A stretch of DNA of 64,000 nucleotides from Sedimentibacter hydroxybenzoicus DSM 7310 (GCF_013403245.1 NZ_JACBNQ010000010.1:1-64000), one strand, 5' to 3'; shown: positions 25,305 to 34,642, counted from the first letter of the stretch. Numbers and translations: made by a program. Notes: generated from the sequence alone by a model not told the origin.

Positions 25305-26030
25305 TCAATCCAAATTAGAGAGTATATCTTCTAAAATTGAAAGATCGGGACAACATATAGTTCGCTTGTTTTTATAAATTAATTTTTGACTTTTTAAATT
25401 GTTGAGGGCTTTGGTTATAGCTTCTCTGCGGGCGCTGATCATGTCACCGATTTCCTGGTCTGTAATTGTCAAATTTAAGAATTGACCGTTAGGACATGCA
25501 TCTTTAAGCTTACAAGGTTTTTCTTTACTTATATTATCATTTGAGCACTTTACACCAAAGGTAAAGAACAGTGTTAATAGCAATGATACTAATCTTTCCT
25601 CGATTTTCATAAAGGAGAGATATTCCACCTGAAATGACAGCAGACGGATTTTTCGGCTCATGGAATTGAATATATAGAATGCAAGATCAGGATAATCTTT
25701 TATCATATTTGTAATTTGTTCTTTATTTAAAAGAACCACGGTAGAGTCTTTAAGGGCTTCAGCACGTGAAAAGCTCGGAAATTCATCGAAAAAGGCTGTT
25801 TCACCAAAGAATGAAGCGGGCTCATTGATTGCCAGCGTTTTTTCAGAACCGTTAGAGTTTGAAATGCTGACCCGAACGCTGCCTTCAGTAAGGAAGTATA
25901 AGAAATCTCTCTTATCCTCTTGCTGGTAAATTAAGCTACCCTTGCGGTAGTAGCGGATATTTTTAGAATATTCCATAACTTTATTTTGGATACTTTCATC
26001 TTCAATAATAAAAAGTGAGTTATTAAGCAT
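25305..26030 (-). CDS. Crp/Fnr-family transcription regulator
   Basis: 241 residues. N-terminal cyclic-nucleotide-type beta-barrel (about 20-130, with FLTEGSVRVSIS and FFGETAFFDEFPS), dimer helix, and C-terminal winged helix with ISARREAITKALNNL as recognition helix. Between helix and wing lies a cysteine-containing insert (KCSNDN...KPCKLKDACPN), plus CC near the end, which might bind an Fe-S cluster or sense redox. The position, divergent from the oxidoreductase operon and upstream of buk-ptb, suggests it controls this fermentation module. AGGAGG precedes the ATG. Confidence 0.88.
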   Translation of the reverse strand: MLNNSLFIIEDESIQNKVMEYSKNIRYYRKGSLIYQQEDKRDFLYFLTEGSVRVSISNSNGSEKTLAINEPASFFGETAFFDEFPSFSRAEALKDSTVVLLNKEQITNMIKDYPDLAFYIFNSMSRKIRLLSFQVEYLSFMKIEERLVSLLLTLFFTFGVKCSNDNISKEKPCKLKDACPNGQFLNLTITDQEIGDMISARREAITKALNNLKSQKLIYKNKRTICCPDLSILEDILSNLD

Positions 26031-26065
26031 AGATAAACCTCCTGTTTACATATGAGCTTACATTT

Positions 26066-26093
26066 ATTATATGATATAAATCTGTATAGTCAA
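26066..26093 (-). promoter_or_regulatory. Promoter of the Crp/Fnr gene
   Basis: Minus strand TTGACT (26088-26093), 16-bp spacer, perfect TATAAT (26066-26071), 36 nt before the start codon. No clear Crp- or Fnr-type palindrome was found in the 219-bp divergent region. Confidence 0.6.
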
Positions 26094-26249
26094 ACAATAA
26101 AATAATATACATAAAGAATGTTGTTCAAAATATCTAAAGTACTTATAAGGTTTATACCCAAAACGTGAGATACAGACTATTTTGTATAAATATATAAAAA
26201 TTCGCAAGATTTGTATTGATATTGTGACAGAAAAGGAGAGTGAAATTTA

Positions 26250-26807
26250 ATGAAAGAAATTAGAATTCACGGAAGAGGAGGACAAGGAGCCGTAACTACA
26301 TCAGAGATAATTGTCTATGCAGCAGTTCAGGACGGTAAATACGGAGCTTGTTTCCCTTATTTCGGATTTGAAAAAAAAGGTGGTCCGGTTAGTGCCTTCG
26401 TAAGGATTGACGAAAATAAAATCAGAGAAAAAAGCCAGGTATATAACCCGGATTGTATAATGGTGATTGACCCCACGCTGCTTAACAGTGTAGATGTATT
26501 TGTCGGTGCCAAAGAAAACGCTATACTTGTTATTAATACCAAGACAATTGAAGGTATAGAAATTCCTGGAAATATTACTAAAGTAGCTTACGTAGACGCA
26601 AATGCAGCTTCGATGGATATATTCGGAAAGCTGTTACCAAACACTATTGTATTGGGTGCGTTTGTTAAAGCTACGAATTGGGTGAGCTTTGATAAGGTCA
26701 GTGAGAAAACTCAGGAAATATGGGGACCTAAAAATATTGAAGCATTGGAGTTTGGATATAACAATGTTGTCATAAAGGAAGTTAAGGGAGGGATAATTCA
26801 TGACTAA
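26250..26807 (+). CDS. porC: 2-oxoacid:ferredoxin oxidoreductase, gamma subunit
   Basis: 185 residues with the gamma-subunit start IRIHGRGGQGAVTTSEI and FPYFGFEKKGGPVSAFVRI. First gene of a gamma-delta-alpha-beta operon encoding a cytoplasmic TPP and Fe-S enzyme. It oxidatively decarboxylates a 2-oxoacid to acyl-CoA with reduction of ferredoxin. Pyruvate is the default substrate, but branched-chain oxoacids (VOR type) are possible given ptb-buk and liv nearby. Overlaps the delta gene by 8 nt. Confidence 0.9.
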   Translation: MKEIRIHGRGGQGAVTTSEIIVYAAVQDGKYGACFPYFGFEKKGGPVSAFVRIDENKIREKSQVYNPDCIMVIDPTLLNSVDVFVGAKENAILVINTKTIEGIEIPGNITKVAYVDANAASMDIFGKLLPNTIVLGAFVKATNWVSFDKVSEKTQEIWGPKNIEALEFGYNNVVIKEVKGGIIHD

Positions 26808-27063
26808 GACTGATTTTATATGTGCTGTAGGAAAAGAATTGAACATTATCGATACAGGAAGCTGGCAGGTTTATCCTCCTGTTATACAACAAGATAAATG
26901 TAAAAAATGTGGAATGTGTTTGTTGTATTGTCCAACTAATTCCGTTAAGTTAATCGACGGTAGCTATTATATAAAATTAGATTTTTGTAAGGGATGCGGA
27001 GTATGTATTAATGAATGTCCTGCAAAAGCTATTAAATTTATTAAGGAGGATGAGCAGAAATGA
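26800..27063 (+). CDS. porD: 2-oxoacid:ferredoxin oxidoreductase, delta (ferredoxin-like) subunit
   Basis: 87 residues with two 4Fe-4S motifs, CKKCGMCLLYCP and CKGCGVCINECP, as in the delta subunit that passes electrons to ferredoxin. GGGAGGG precedes the ATG. Overlaps both neighbours by a few bases, indicating translational coupling. Confidence 0.92.
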   Translation: MTKTDFICAVGKELNIIDTGSWQVYPPVIQQDKCKKCGMCLLYCPTNSVKLIDGSYYIKLDFCKGCGVCINECPAKAIKFIKEDEQK

Positions 27064-28247
27064 AAAATATTAAAGTTCTAGACGGAAACCATGCAGCAGC
27101 TATAGGCGCAATTCTTTCAAAGCCTGATGTTGTAGCTGCTTACCCCATAACACCTCAAACTCCGTTGGTGCAGCATTTCAGTCAATACGTTGCGGATGGT
27201 GTAATGAATTCTACAATCGTTGAGCCGGAATCAGAACATTCGGCTATGAGTGTTTTAACAGGAGCTTCTCTTGCTGGAGCGAGAACTTTTACAGCTACAT
27301 CTTCACAGGGACTGGCATTAATGTATGAACCGTATTTCAGGGCATCCACGATGAGGTTACCCATAGTAATGAATATTGTGAACAGAGAAATGATATCGCC
27401 TCAATCAGTCTGGGGAGGACCTCAGGATTCTCTGACGGTCAGAGATGCAGGATGGATACAGATTTATGTTGAGGATAACCAGGAGATCCTGGATATGACA
27501 ATCCAAGCATTTAAGATAGCAGAAAATAAGGACGTTTTATTGCCTATTAATATATGCTATGACGGATTCTATCTGTCACATATGACAGAAGGTGTAGAAG
27601 TTCCGTTACAAGAAGAAGTCAATGGATTTTTACCACCTTATAAACCGACTCATGTGAAGCTGGATCCGGAAACTCCAATGGCTGTTGACCCGTTAACCCC
27701 CGGAAACTATCTGCAATATTACAGGGAGCTTCATATGCAAGCAATGGATAATGCAAAAAAAATCATTAAGGAAGTAAATGATGAATTTGCCGAAAAATTC
27801 GGAAGAGATTATTTTGGACTTGTTGAGCCGTACAGGATGGAAGATGCCGAATATGTTCTTGTAACATTAGGTTCTTTGACAGGAGCAGCAAGGATAGCTG
27901 TTGACATGGCGAGAGAAAAGGGTATTAAATGCGGACTTATAAAAATAAGATCACTCAGACCTTTCCCAAAAGATGAAGTGAGGGAATTACTGAAAAAAGC
28001 CAAAGCAATCGGAGTAATAGACCGTAATGTAAGCTTCGGCTGGCATACAGGTATTATTTATCAGGAAATAAAATCAGCCATAAGTAATTTAGATGCTGTT
28101 CCGACTGTACCTTTTATAGGCGGATTAGGCGGAGAAGACTTAACTACTGATTTGATGGTTGAAGCATTAGATTGTGTTATCAAAGCCGGAGAAAATAAAC
28201 AAATTGATAATGAAGCCCATTGGCTGATTAACAGAAAGGGGAGATAA
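27060..28247 (+). CDS. porA: 2-oxoacid:ferredoxin oxidoreductase, alpha subunit
   Basis: 395 residues with the alpha signature AYPITPQTPLVQHF and VEPESEHSAMSVLTGASLAGARTFTATSSQG (pyrimidine-binding domain), then the C-terminal domain with LGSLTGAARIAVD. AAGGAGG precedes the ATG. The substrate-specificity residues cannot be judged without alignment. Confidence 0.93.
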   Translation: MKNIKVLDGNHAAAIGAILSKPDVVAAYPITPQTPLVQHFSQYVADGVMNSTIVEPESEHSAMSVLTGASLAGARTFTATSSQGLALMYEPYFRASTMRLPIVMNIVNREMISPQSVWGGPQDSLTVRDAGWIQIYVEDNQEILDMTIQAFKIAENKDVLLPINICYDGFYLSHMTEGVEVPLQEEVNGFLPPYKPTHVKLDPETPMAVDPLTPGNYLQYYRELHMQAMDNAKKIIKEVNDEFAEKFGRDYFGLVEPYRMEDAEYVLVTLGSLTGAARIAVDMAREKGIKCGLIKIRSLRPFPKDEVRELLKKAKAIGVIDRNVSFGWHTGIIYQEIKSAISNLDAVPTVPFIGGLGGEDLTTDLMVEALDCVIKAGENKQIDNEAHWLINRKGR

Positions 28248-28249
28248 AT

Positions 28250-29149
28250 ATGTCTATAGCAGAAAAAATAGCGTCATATGAGGATATGGTAGGTCCCGGC
28301 ATAACTGCCTGTTTAGGATGTAATGTCGAGCTTTCAATGAGAACGGCGTTACAAGTTTTAGGACATAATACAATAGTTGCAATCCCGCCGGGATGTATGG
28401 GAGGAGTACAAAGCGTAGGCTGGGCGGATAAGACCGGCATGAAGATCCCTGTTTTCTTTCCGCTCCTTGACAATACAGCATCAATGCTCACAGGAATAAA
28501 GAAATACTATGAGCGTATCGGAAGAGATGTGAATGCAGTTGCATTTGCGGGAGACGGAGCAACCTTGGACGCCGGCTTTCAGGCATTATCGGGAGCAGCA
28601 GAAAGAGGAGATAACATAATCTATATTTGCTACGATAATGAAGGGTATATGAACACCGGATTTCAAAGAAGCAGTTCAACATCTTTAGGTTCCTGGACAT
28701 CAACTACTCCGGTTGGAGAAAAAAGTAAAGGTAAATCATCCCATAAAAAAGATATGCCTTTAATAATGGCTGCTCATGGCATACCATATATGGCGACAGC
28801 ATCACCGGCCTATATGCCTGATTTAATAAAAAAGCTTGAAAAAGCTAAAAATGTAAAAAATGGATTAGCTTATATCCACATATATAACAGCTGTTCAACA
28901 GGCTGGGGATATGACTCTGAAAAGAGTATAGAAATTGTCAGAAAAGGTGTTCAATCAAGATTTATGCCGATTTATGAGTTTGAAAACGGTAAGTACAAGT
29001 TAAATATTGATGTTAAGAACCCTATTCCGTTAAAGGATTACCTGTCATCAATGAAGAAATACAAACATGTCAGTGAGGAGCAAATAGCAGAATTGCAGGA
29101 ATTTATTAATGAGAAGTGGGATAACCTTAAGAAGCTTTGTGCGGAATAG
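28250..29149 (+). CDS. porB: 2-oxoacid:ferredoxin oxidoreductase, beta (TPP-binding) subunit
   Basis: 299 residues. Cluster-binding CLGCN near the N-terminus, the TPP/Mg motif GDGATLDAGFQALSGAAERG, the YDNEGYMNTGFQRSSST loop, and a conserved cysteine in YNSCSTGWGY. Completes the four-subunit enzyme; catalytic decarboxylation occurs here. Starts 2 nt after the alpha stop codon; a TRAP transporter follows after 20 nt, suggesting one long transcript. Confidence 0.93.
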   Translation: MSIAEKIASYEDMVGPGITACLGCNVELSMRTALQVLGHNTIVAIPPGCMGGVQSVGWADKTGMKIPVFFPLLDNTASMLTGIKKYYERIGRDVNAVAFAGDGATLDAGFQALSGAAERGDNIIYICYDNEGYMNTGFQRSSSTSLGSWTSTTPVGEKSKGKSSHKKDMPLIMAAHGIPYMATASPAYMPDLIKKLEKAKNVKNGLAYIHIYNSCSTGWGYDSEKSIEIVRKGVQSRFMPIYEFENGKYKLNIDVKNPIPLKDYLSSMKKYKHVSEEQIAELQEFINEKWDNLKKLCAE

Positions 29150-29169
29150 AAAAATGAAAGGGTGAAGAT

Positions 29170-29673
29170 ATGAAAACGATTAATCGAGTAATTGATATTT
29201 GTATAGCTGCTCTATCCGGAATTGCTGCAATAGCATTGGCGTTTTTATTGGTAGGTATATGTTATTCAACTTTTTCAAGAGTTGCATTTAATAAGCCGCT
29301 TTCAAACTTAGTTGAGTATTCGACATACAGTTTGCTGTACGTTACATTCTTAGGCGCACCGCAGATATTGAAAAATAAGGGTCACATAAATTTAGATATA
29401 GTAACAAATGCATTGCCTTCAAAGGTTAATAATATTTTATCTTTATGTATTGATGTTGTTGGAGCGATTATATGCGCATGCATTTTCTATTTTGGATTAT
29501 TAGTGGTAACTGATAATTATAATTTTAATATTAAGGTAATGGATTCAATGGGAACGCCGATGTGGCTGCTTACAATTGTTATCCCTGTGGGTATGTTCTT
29601 TCTCGCTATACAATTTATAAGAAATTTCTTTAATGATTATGATGAATTTAAGAAATACAAAAAAGTAGTCTAA
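29170..29673 (+). CDS. TRAP transporter small permease (DctQ family)
   Basis: 167 residues with four hydrophobic helices, the usual size of DctQ. Contains the RVAFNKPLSNLVEYSTY segment and LGAPQILKNKGHINLDIV typical of the family. Membrane subunit of a sodium-driven organic-acid uptake system with the following two genes. AAAGGGTGA precedes the ATG. Confidence 0.9.
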   Translation: MKTINRVIDICIAALSGIAAIALAFLLVGICYSTFSRVAFNKPLSNLVEYSTYSLLYVTFLGAPQILKNKGHINLDIVTNALPSKVNNILSLCIDVVGAIICACIFYFGLLVVTDNYNFNIKVMDSMGTPMWLLTIVIPVGMFFLAIQFIRNFFNDYDEFKKYKKVV

Positions 29674-29688
29674 GGAGAGGTGATAAAA

Positions 29689-30996
29689 GTGGAGTGGTAT
29701 ATAGTATTATTATCTGTTTTCTCTGTTCTGTTGTTTATAATGTTGACCGGATTACCTATTGCCTTTAGTTTTATCCTTGTATCTTCAGTTATCATATTTA
29801 ATATGCAAGGAGCATTTGGGATTCGCCAACTCGTACTGGGTATGTATGATCAGGTAGCACAGTTTTCACTGACTCCCATACCATTTTTTATGATAATGGG
29901 TGAAGTGTTTTATCAATCCGGATTGGTGTCACGGACGCTGGATTCACTGGCAAAATTCGTTAAAAAGGTTCCGGGAAGATTAAGTATTATTACTTTGCTT
30001 GGAGGGGGTATATTTGCAGCGCTATCCGGTTCAGTTGTTGCAAACACAGCAATGTTTGGTTCTCTTATGCTTCCTGAAATGATGAAAAGAGGTTATTCAA
30101 AGAGTTTAATAACCGGTTCAATAATGGCTTCGGGTGCTCTTGCAATGGTAATACCACCAAGTGCGCTAGCTGTTTTATTAGGAAGTATAGCAGGGATTTC
30201 AGTAGGTAAGATATTAATAGGTGCAATACTTCCGGGAGTATTATTAATGGTTATATATATTGGTTATATTATGGTGGCTTGTATTATTAATCCTGATTTG
30301 GCACCATCATACGACGTTGAAGAATCTACCTTGAAGGAAATGATATTAGGAGCATTGAAGGATATTGTACCTTTATTCTTTATATTCCTTGTAGTAATGG
30401 GAATTATCTTTACCGGGATCGGAACACCAACAGAGGCGGCGGCAATTGGAGCCTTAAGTTCTTACATTTTAACGATTTTTTATAAAAAATTTTCTTGGAA
30501 GTTAGTTTACAAAACATTGGTGGATTCGTTAAAAGTAACATCTATGGTTTTAATTATTATAGCAGGATCAGCAGGATTCAGTCAAATATTGGCAATGACG
30601 GGCGCAAGCAGGGAAGCAGTTGTAGCTATAATGGGAATGTCAGCATCTCCTTTTATAATTATTTCTACAATGCTCATTATCATAATAGCTCTTGGCTTCT
30701 TTATGGAACAAACAGCTATCATGATGATTACTTTACCTATTATGATGCCGGTAATAATAAATTTAGGTACTAATCAGATCTGGTTTGCAGTTCTTTATCT
30801 GATATGCTTACAGATAGGTCAGCTTACTCCACCGGTTGGACTAGCACTGTTTACTATGAAGGGTGTATCCCCACCGGAAGTGACTATGCGTGATGTATAT
30901 GATGGAGCAATACCATTTGTTACAATGGATATATTAGCATTAGTCGTAATGGCGGCAATCCCATCAATCATCACTTGGTTGCCAAGCTTATATTAA
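29689..30996 (+). CDS. TRAP transporter large permease (DctM family)
   Basis: 435 residues from GTG 29689, which has AAGGAGAGG at correct spacing; the GTG at 29680 overlaps that site. Eleven to twelve hydrophobic helices, with PIPFFMIMGEVF, MASGALAMVIPPSALAVLLG, GTPTEAAAIGALSS and GQLTPPVGLALF, the hallmark DctM motifs. Imports a carboxylate together with DctQ and DctP. Confidence 0.93.
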   Translation: MEWYIVLLSVFSVLLFIMLTGLPIAFSFILVSSVIIFNMQGAFGIRQLVLGMYDQVAQFSLTPIPFFMIMGEVFYQSGLVSRTLDSLAKFVKKVPGRLSIITLLGGGIFAALSGSVVANTAMFGSLMLPEMMKRGYSKSLITGSIMASGALAMVIPPSALAVLLGSIAGISVGKILIGAILPGVLLMVIYIGYIMVACIINPDLAPSYDVEESTLKEMILGALKDIVPLFFIFLVVMGIIFTGIGTPTEAAAIGALSSYILTIFYKKFSWKLVYKTLVDSLKVTSMVLIIIAGSAGFSQILAMTGASREAVVAIMGMSASPFIIISTMLIIIIALGFFMEQTAIMMITLPIMMPVIINLGTNQIWFAVLYLICLQIGQLTPPVGLALFTMKGVSPPEVTMRDVYDGAIPFVTMDILALVVMAAIPSIITWLPSLY

Positions 30997-31056
30997 ACAA
31001 ACGTTATTAATTTGTTCATTAATAAAAAATAAAAACAAAAAATAGGAGGTAATAAA

Positions 31057-32064
31057 ATGTCTTTTAAAAAAGGTTTACTATTTTTATTAATTGTCACATT
31101 AATTTTTGGTGTTGTTGGATGCGGAAAAAATGATACACCGGCACAATCTTCAGGTGACCAAGATTCAGATAAAAAGGTAACACTTTCGGTTACAGCTGCA
31201 TGGGCTGAAGGCAATAGTATGCTGTATGGTATGGATGATTTTGCAAAAAAAGTATCTGAAAAAACAAATGGTACGGTTGAAGTTGTATGGGGAGGAGGTC
31301 CTGAAGCAATACCGACATACCAGCTTGTGGAAGCTTTAAGAAACGGCATAATCGATATAGCCTGGACATCACATACTTACAATGTTTCCCACGTGCCCGT
31401 TATGGAAGCAATGAAGTTAACCGATGCTGTAAAGCTGAGAGAAACAGGCGGATTTGATCTTGTGAAAGAGTTATATAAAGAGAAACTAAATTCTCACTAT
31501 ATAGCAGCAACTACAAACGGTTTGACATATAACCTGTACACAAAGAATGAAGTTAATGAGCTTGAAGATTTTGATGGGTTGACTATCAGGGCTACTCCTG
31601 CTTATCAGGCGTTTGTTGAAGCATTAGGCGCAGGTGTTGTTAATACTGCCCCGGGCGAGGCGTATCAAGCGTTAGAACGTAATGTAATACAAGGTTATGG
31701 TTGGCCAAGCGTTGGTGTAAAAGATTTCGGATGGCAGGAAGTGTCTAAATATATAATACAACCGGCTTTCTACAATGTAGACGTATGTATTATGATGAGC
31801 GATAAAGCCTGGAATAAATTGAGTGAAAGTCAGCAGCAAGCAATAATGGAAGCGGGAAGAGAAGTTGAGGCAGCCTCGAATGAATACTATGTAAAAGCAA
31901 TTGCTGATGAGAATGATGTTTTAAAAGCAGAAGGCATGGAAGAGCTTACTTTAACACCAGAAGTAGCGGATGCTTATTATAAATTAGCTTATGAAAAAGG
32001 TTGGGAAAGCGCTTTAAAAGTAGATCCTGAAAATGCTAATAAATTAAAAGAACTATCAGAATAA
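31057..32064 (+). CDS. TRAP transporter substrate-binding lipoprotein (DctP family)
   Basis: 335 residues. Lipoprotein signal with lipobox VVGCG near residue 23. DctP fold with GPEAIPTYQLVEALRNGIIDIAWTS, LRETGGFDLVKELY and the conserved ligand-binding arginine region LTIRATPAYQAFVEALGA. GGAGGTAATAAA precedes the ATG. Ligand unknown; placement after the oxidoreductase suggests a 2-oxo or other organic acid (inference). Confidence 0.92.
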   Translation: MSFKKGLLFLLIVTLIFGVVGCGKNDTPAQSSGDQDSDKKVTLSVTAAWAEGNSMLYGMDDFAKKVSEKTNGTVEVVWGGGPEAIPTYQLVEALRNGIIDIAWTSHTYNVSHVPVMEAMKLTDAVKLRETGGFDLVKELYKEKLNSHYIAATTNGLTYNLYTKNEVNELEDFDGLTIRATPAYQAFVEALGAGVVNTAPGEAYQALERNVIQGYGWPSVGVKDFGWQEVSKYIIQPAFYNVDVCIMMSDKAWNKLSESQQQAIMEAGREVEAASNEYYVKAIADENDVLKAEGMEELTLTPEVADAYYKLAYEKGWESALKVDPENANKLKELSE

Positions 32065-32441
32065 AAATTTAGCTTCTTTATCCTAGTGAAGCTAAAATAT
32101 CATAGATATAAATAGCACCCAATTTCTTTTCAATTCGAAAATTGGGTGCTATCTATTTGGGTTTTCTTTTATCATGCCTGTTGGAACCACCTCCTTCATC
32201 AATATCTATCTATATTATCAACCGGCTAATCTATACTCTTACAAGTCTATATTCATTTGATTCATCTTATCCATTACTGCAACTTTGAGCTTTTCCTATA
32301 GAATGCTCCTGTGCAATACTTTTGCAGTGTGTCCTCAAATTACTGATAGATTTTGTGTTTCTGTAAGATTTTAGTTTAACTTAAGTTGTATTAATAATAT
32401 ACCCCCTAAGTGCAGCTTTAAACATATAAAAAATAATTTTT
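32065..32441. other. 377-bp convergent intergenic region
   Basis: Contains the terminator at 32114-32150. The remainder (32160-32441) has no credible gene. A minus-strand GAAGGAGGTGG at about 32187-32197 is followed by a minimal ORF (MIKENPNR), too short to call. No repeat-family palindrome is present. Confidence 0.5.
32114..32150. terminator. Hairpin terminator after dctP, sharing its loop with the ptb terminator
   Basis: 12-bp perfect stem AGCACCCAATTT / AAATTGGGTGCT around the 13-nt loop CTTTTCAATTCGA. The loop and the six adjoining base pairs are identical to those at 23139-23163; the outer stem differs. Followed by T-rich sequence on the plus strand. Confidence 0.75.
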
Positions 32442-33125
32442 TTACGCTTCTAATTTGTATCCTATGCCTCGTATGGTAGAAATTATATATCTGTATTTCC
32501 CGAGGTTATTCCTAAGCATTTTTATATGTGTATCAACAGTTCTGTCAAATCCGAAGAAATCATATCCCCAGACATCCGATAAAATTTTTTCTCTGGAAAG
32601 AGCCACATTTTTATTTTTTATTAAATAAAATAACAGTTCATATTCCTTTGGAGTAAGATCGACCTTTTCTCCTTCCACATAGACGCACCTGCCGGACATA
32701 TTAATTTCAAGACCTTTAAATTTGAAGCTTTTCATTATAGGTTCGGAATCTTTTTTGTGGTTTCTCTTTAAAACAGCATTAATCCTTGCCATTAATTCCT
32801 TTGGAGAAAACGGTTTAACAACATAGTCATCGATTCCTATTTCAAATCCGAACAACTTGTCATATTCTTCTCCGCGGGCTGACAGCATTACAATAGGTAC
32901 TTCCTTAAGCTTTCGTATTTCCCTTGCTGCATGATATCCGTCGATTTTTGGCATCATAATATCCATGATTATAATATCATAATCATTTTCCTTGCAAAGG
33001 TTTACAGCAGTCATGCCATCGTTTGCCTCGCTGACACAGTAACCCTCAAATTCAGCATATTCTCTTATAACCTCACGAATTTTGCTTTCATCATCAACTA
33101 TAAGAATTTTATACAAGGCATTCAC
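32442..33125 (-). CDS. OmpR/PhoB-family response regulator, no adjacent kinase
   Basis: 227 residues. Receiver with Asp in IIMDIMMPKIDG and Lys in DYVVKPFSP; winged helix with LTPKEYELLFYLIKNK, DRTVDTHIKMLRNNL and STIRGIGYKLE. AGGGAGTG precedes the ATG. It has no kinase next to it. The nearest unpaired kinase, at 38095-39507 on the same strand, lies beyond the liv operon, so the two may form one system. Confidence 0.92.
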   Translation of the reverse strand: MNALYKILIVDDESKIREVIREYAEFEGYCVSEANDGMTAVNLCKENDYDIIIMDIMMPKIDGYHAAREIRKLKEVPIVMLSARGEEYDKLFGFEIGIDDYVVKPFSPKELMARINAVLKRNHKKDSEPIMKSFKFKGLEINMSGRCVYVEGEKVDLTPKEYELLFYLIKNKNVALSREKILSDVWGYDFFGFDRTVDTHIKMLRNNLGKYRYIISTIRGIGYKLEA

Positions 33126-33263
33126 TCCCTAAAGGTATCTTACTAAAAGTATAGCATAAAAAAATAAATAACAAAACAAAAAATGCAATATTAATGATCA
33201 ATCTTTCAATTTTCACAAAACTATCATAATTCATTCATTTGTTCAACACAATCAGGATGTAAA

Positions 33264-33279
33264 ATGAAAACGATTACAT
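33264..33279 (+). promoter_or_regulatory. Putative CcpA cre site upstream of livK
   Basis: ATGAAAACGATTACAT fits the 16-base consensus WTGNAANCGNWNNCWW at every defined position. It lies 19 nt before the livK start codon and directly before its ribosome site, a position expected to give carbon-catabolite repression. No CcpA gene is in the window. Confidence 0.5.
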
Positions 33280-33298
33280 TTTGAATAGGAGGAGTATA

Positions 33299-34642
33299 AT
33301 GAAATCAAAATTAGCTTTGTTTTTAGTGTTAATTATGTTAATTTCAACTATGGCAACAGGCTGTACAAGCAGCCAGACTCAGGCGCCGGCAGAACCGCCG
33401 AAGACAGAGGATCCGGCAAATGAGCCTGAAGGGCCGGCAGCAGGTGAGCCTGTCAAGGTTGGCGCAATATTGCCATTATCCGGTTCAGCTGCGGCAACAG
33501 GTGTTAAACTGAAATATGCAATTGAAGTGGCACAAGAAATCATAAATGGCGAACATCCTGATATTGCTTTACCGTTAGCTGAAACTATGGGACTTCCCAA
33601 CTTAGGAAATGCACCTATACAGGTGGTATTTTCAGACCATCAGGGAAATCCTGAAATAGCAAAGACTGAAGCAGAAAGATTGATTCAGAATGAAAAAGTG
33701 GCTGCATTGGTTGGAGCATATCAAAGTTCTGCAACAAAACCCGCAAGCCAATCGGCAGAAAGATTTAAAGTACCTTTCGTTGCAGGATCATCAAGTTCAG
33801 CAGCCCTAACTGAAAGAGGACTTAATTATTTCACACGTATAGCTCCTAACGATGATATGGAAACGGAAGTATTTTTCGAATATTTAAAATATTTGAATGA
33901 AGAAACTAATGCCGATATTAAAACAATAGGAGTCGTATTTATAGACAATGAGTATGGCGTGCACGCAGCTGAAATGGTTGATAAATGGTTAGAGGAAAAA
34001 TATGCTGCCGACGGTTTTGAAAAAGTTGTTGCGGTTAAGTATCCTACAGACGTAACAAGCGTTGATACTGAAGTTCAACAAATCAAGGCAGCTAATCCGG
34101 ACGTATTGTTCCACGCTTCATACATAGGTGATATAACTCAATTCGTTAAGAAATATAAAGAATTTGAATTTTCGCCAAAAGCAGTCGTAAACTATTGCGG
34201 AGGATTCCAGGATACGCAATTTGTGGTAAATCTTGATAAGGACGGAGATTTCTTCTCAGGTGGAGCGGCGTGTGCACCTACATTGTTCAGTACAATGGAA
34301 GTTGCAGATAAAATCAACGAATTATTTAAGGTTAAATCAGGCGGAGAAAATATTGACGGTCCTGCATTAGAAGAATTTGCTTCCCTAATGGTTGTAGCTG
34401 ACGCTATCAATCAAGCTAAATCCACAAACGGTGATGCGATAATGGAAGTTATAAGAACTGCAAAATTTGATGCTCCATATTTCTCTACAGGTGCAATACA
34501 ATTTGATGAAAAAGGTCAGAATTTTTATTCAGCATCATTTATAGTTCAAACTCAAGGTGCAGAGTATGAAGCAGTATTCCCGGTAGAAATTCAGACGGCT
34601 AAACCGATTGCTCCGTTCCCGACATGGACAGAACGTAAATAA
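33299..34642 (+). CDS. livK: Branched-chain amino-acid ABC transporter substrate-binding lipoprotein
   Basis: 447 residues from ATG 33299 with AGGAGGAG upstream. Lipobox MATGC near residue 21, then a Pro/Glu-rich linker and a type I periplasmic-binding fold with VGAILPLSGSAAATG, LVGAYQSSATKPASQ and AGSSSSAAL (ligand-loop serines). First gene of livKHMGF. Binds leucine/isoleucine/valine or related amides by family; true ligand unknown. A paralogue without lipobox lies at 39735. Confidence 0.9.
   Translation: MKSKLALFLVLIMLISTMATGCTSSQTQAPAEPPKTEDPANEPEGPAAGEPVKVGAILPLSGSAAATGVKLKYAIEVAQEIINGEHPDIALPLAETMGLPNLGNAPIQVVFSDHQGNPEIAKTEAERLIQNEKVAALVGAYQSSATKPASQSAERFKVPFVAGSSSSAALTERGLNYFTRIAPNDDMETEVFFEYLKYLNEETNADIKTIGVVFIDNEYGVHAAEMVDKWLEEKYAADGFEKVVAVKYPTDVTSVDTEVQQIKAANPDVLFHASYIGDITQFVKKYKEFEFSPKAVVNYCGGFQDTQFVVNLDKDGDFFSGGAACAPTLFSTMEVADKINELFKVKSGGENIDGPALEEFASLMVVADAINQAKSTNGDAIMEVIRTAKFDAPYFSTGAIQFDEKGQNFYSASFIVQTQGAEYEAVFPVEIQTAKPIAPFPTWTERK

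Noticed and set aside
26100-26249. Crp/Fnr binding palindrome in the oxidoreductase promoter
   Set aside because: Scanned for TGTGA-N6-TCACA and TTGAT-N4-ATCAA; only half-site resemblances (TGATATTGTGACA) were seen.
32160-32200. Minus-strand ribosome site GAAGGAGGTGG with a short ORF
   Set aside because: The ORF encodes only about eight residues and lies in a convergent region; no family or conservation can be argued.
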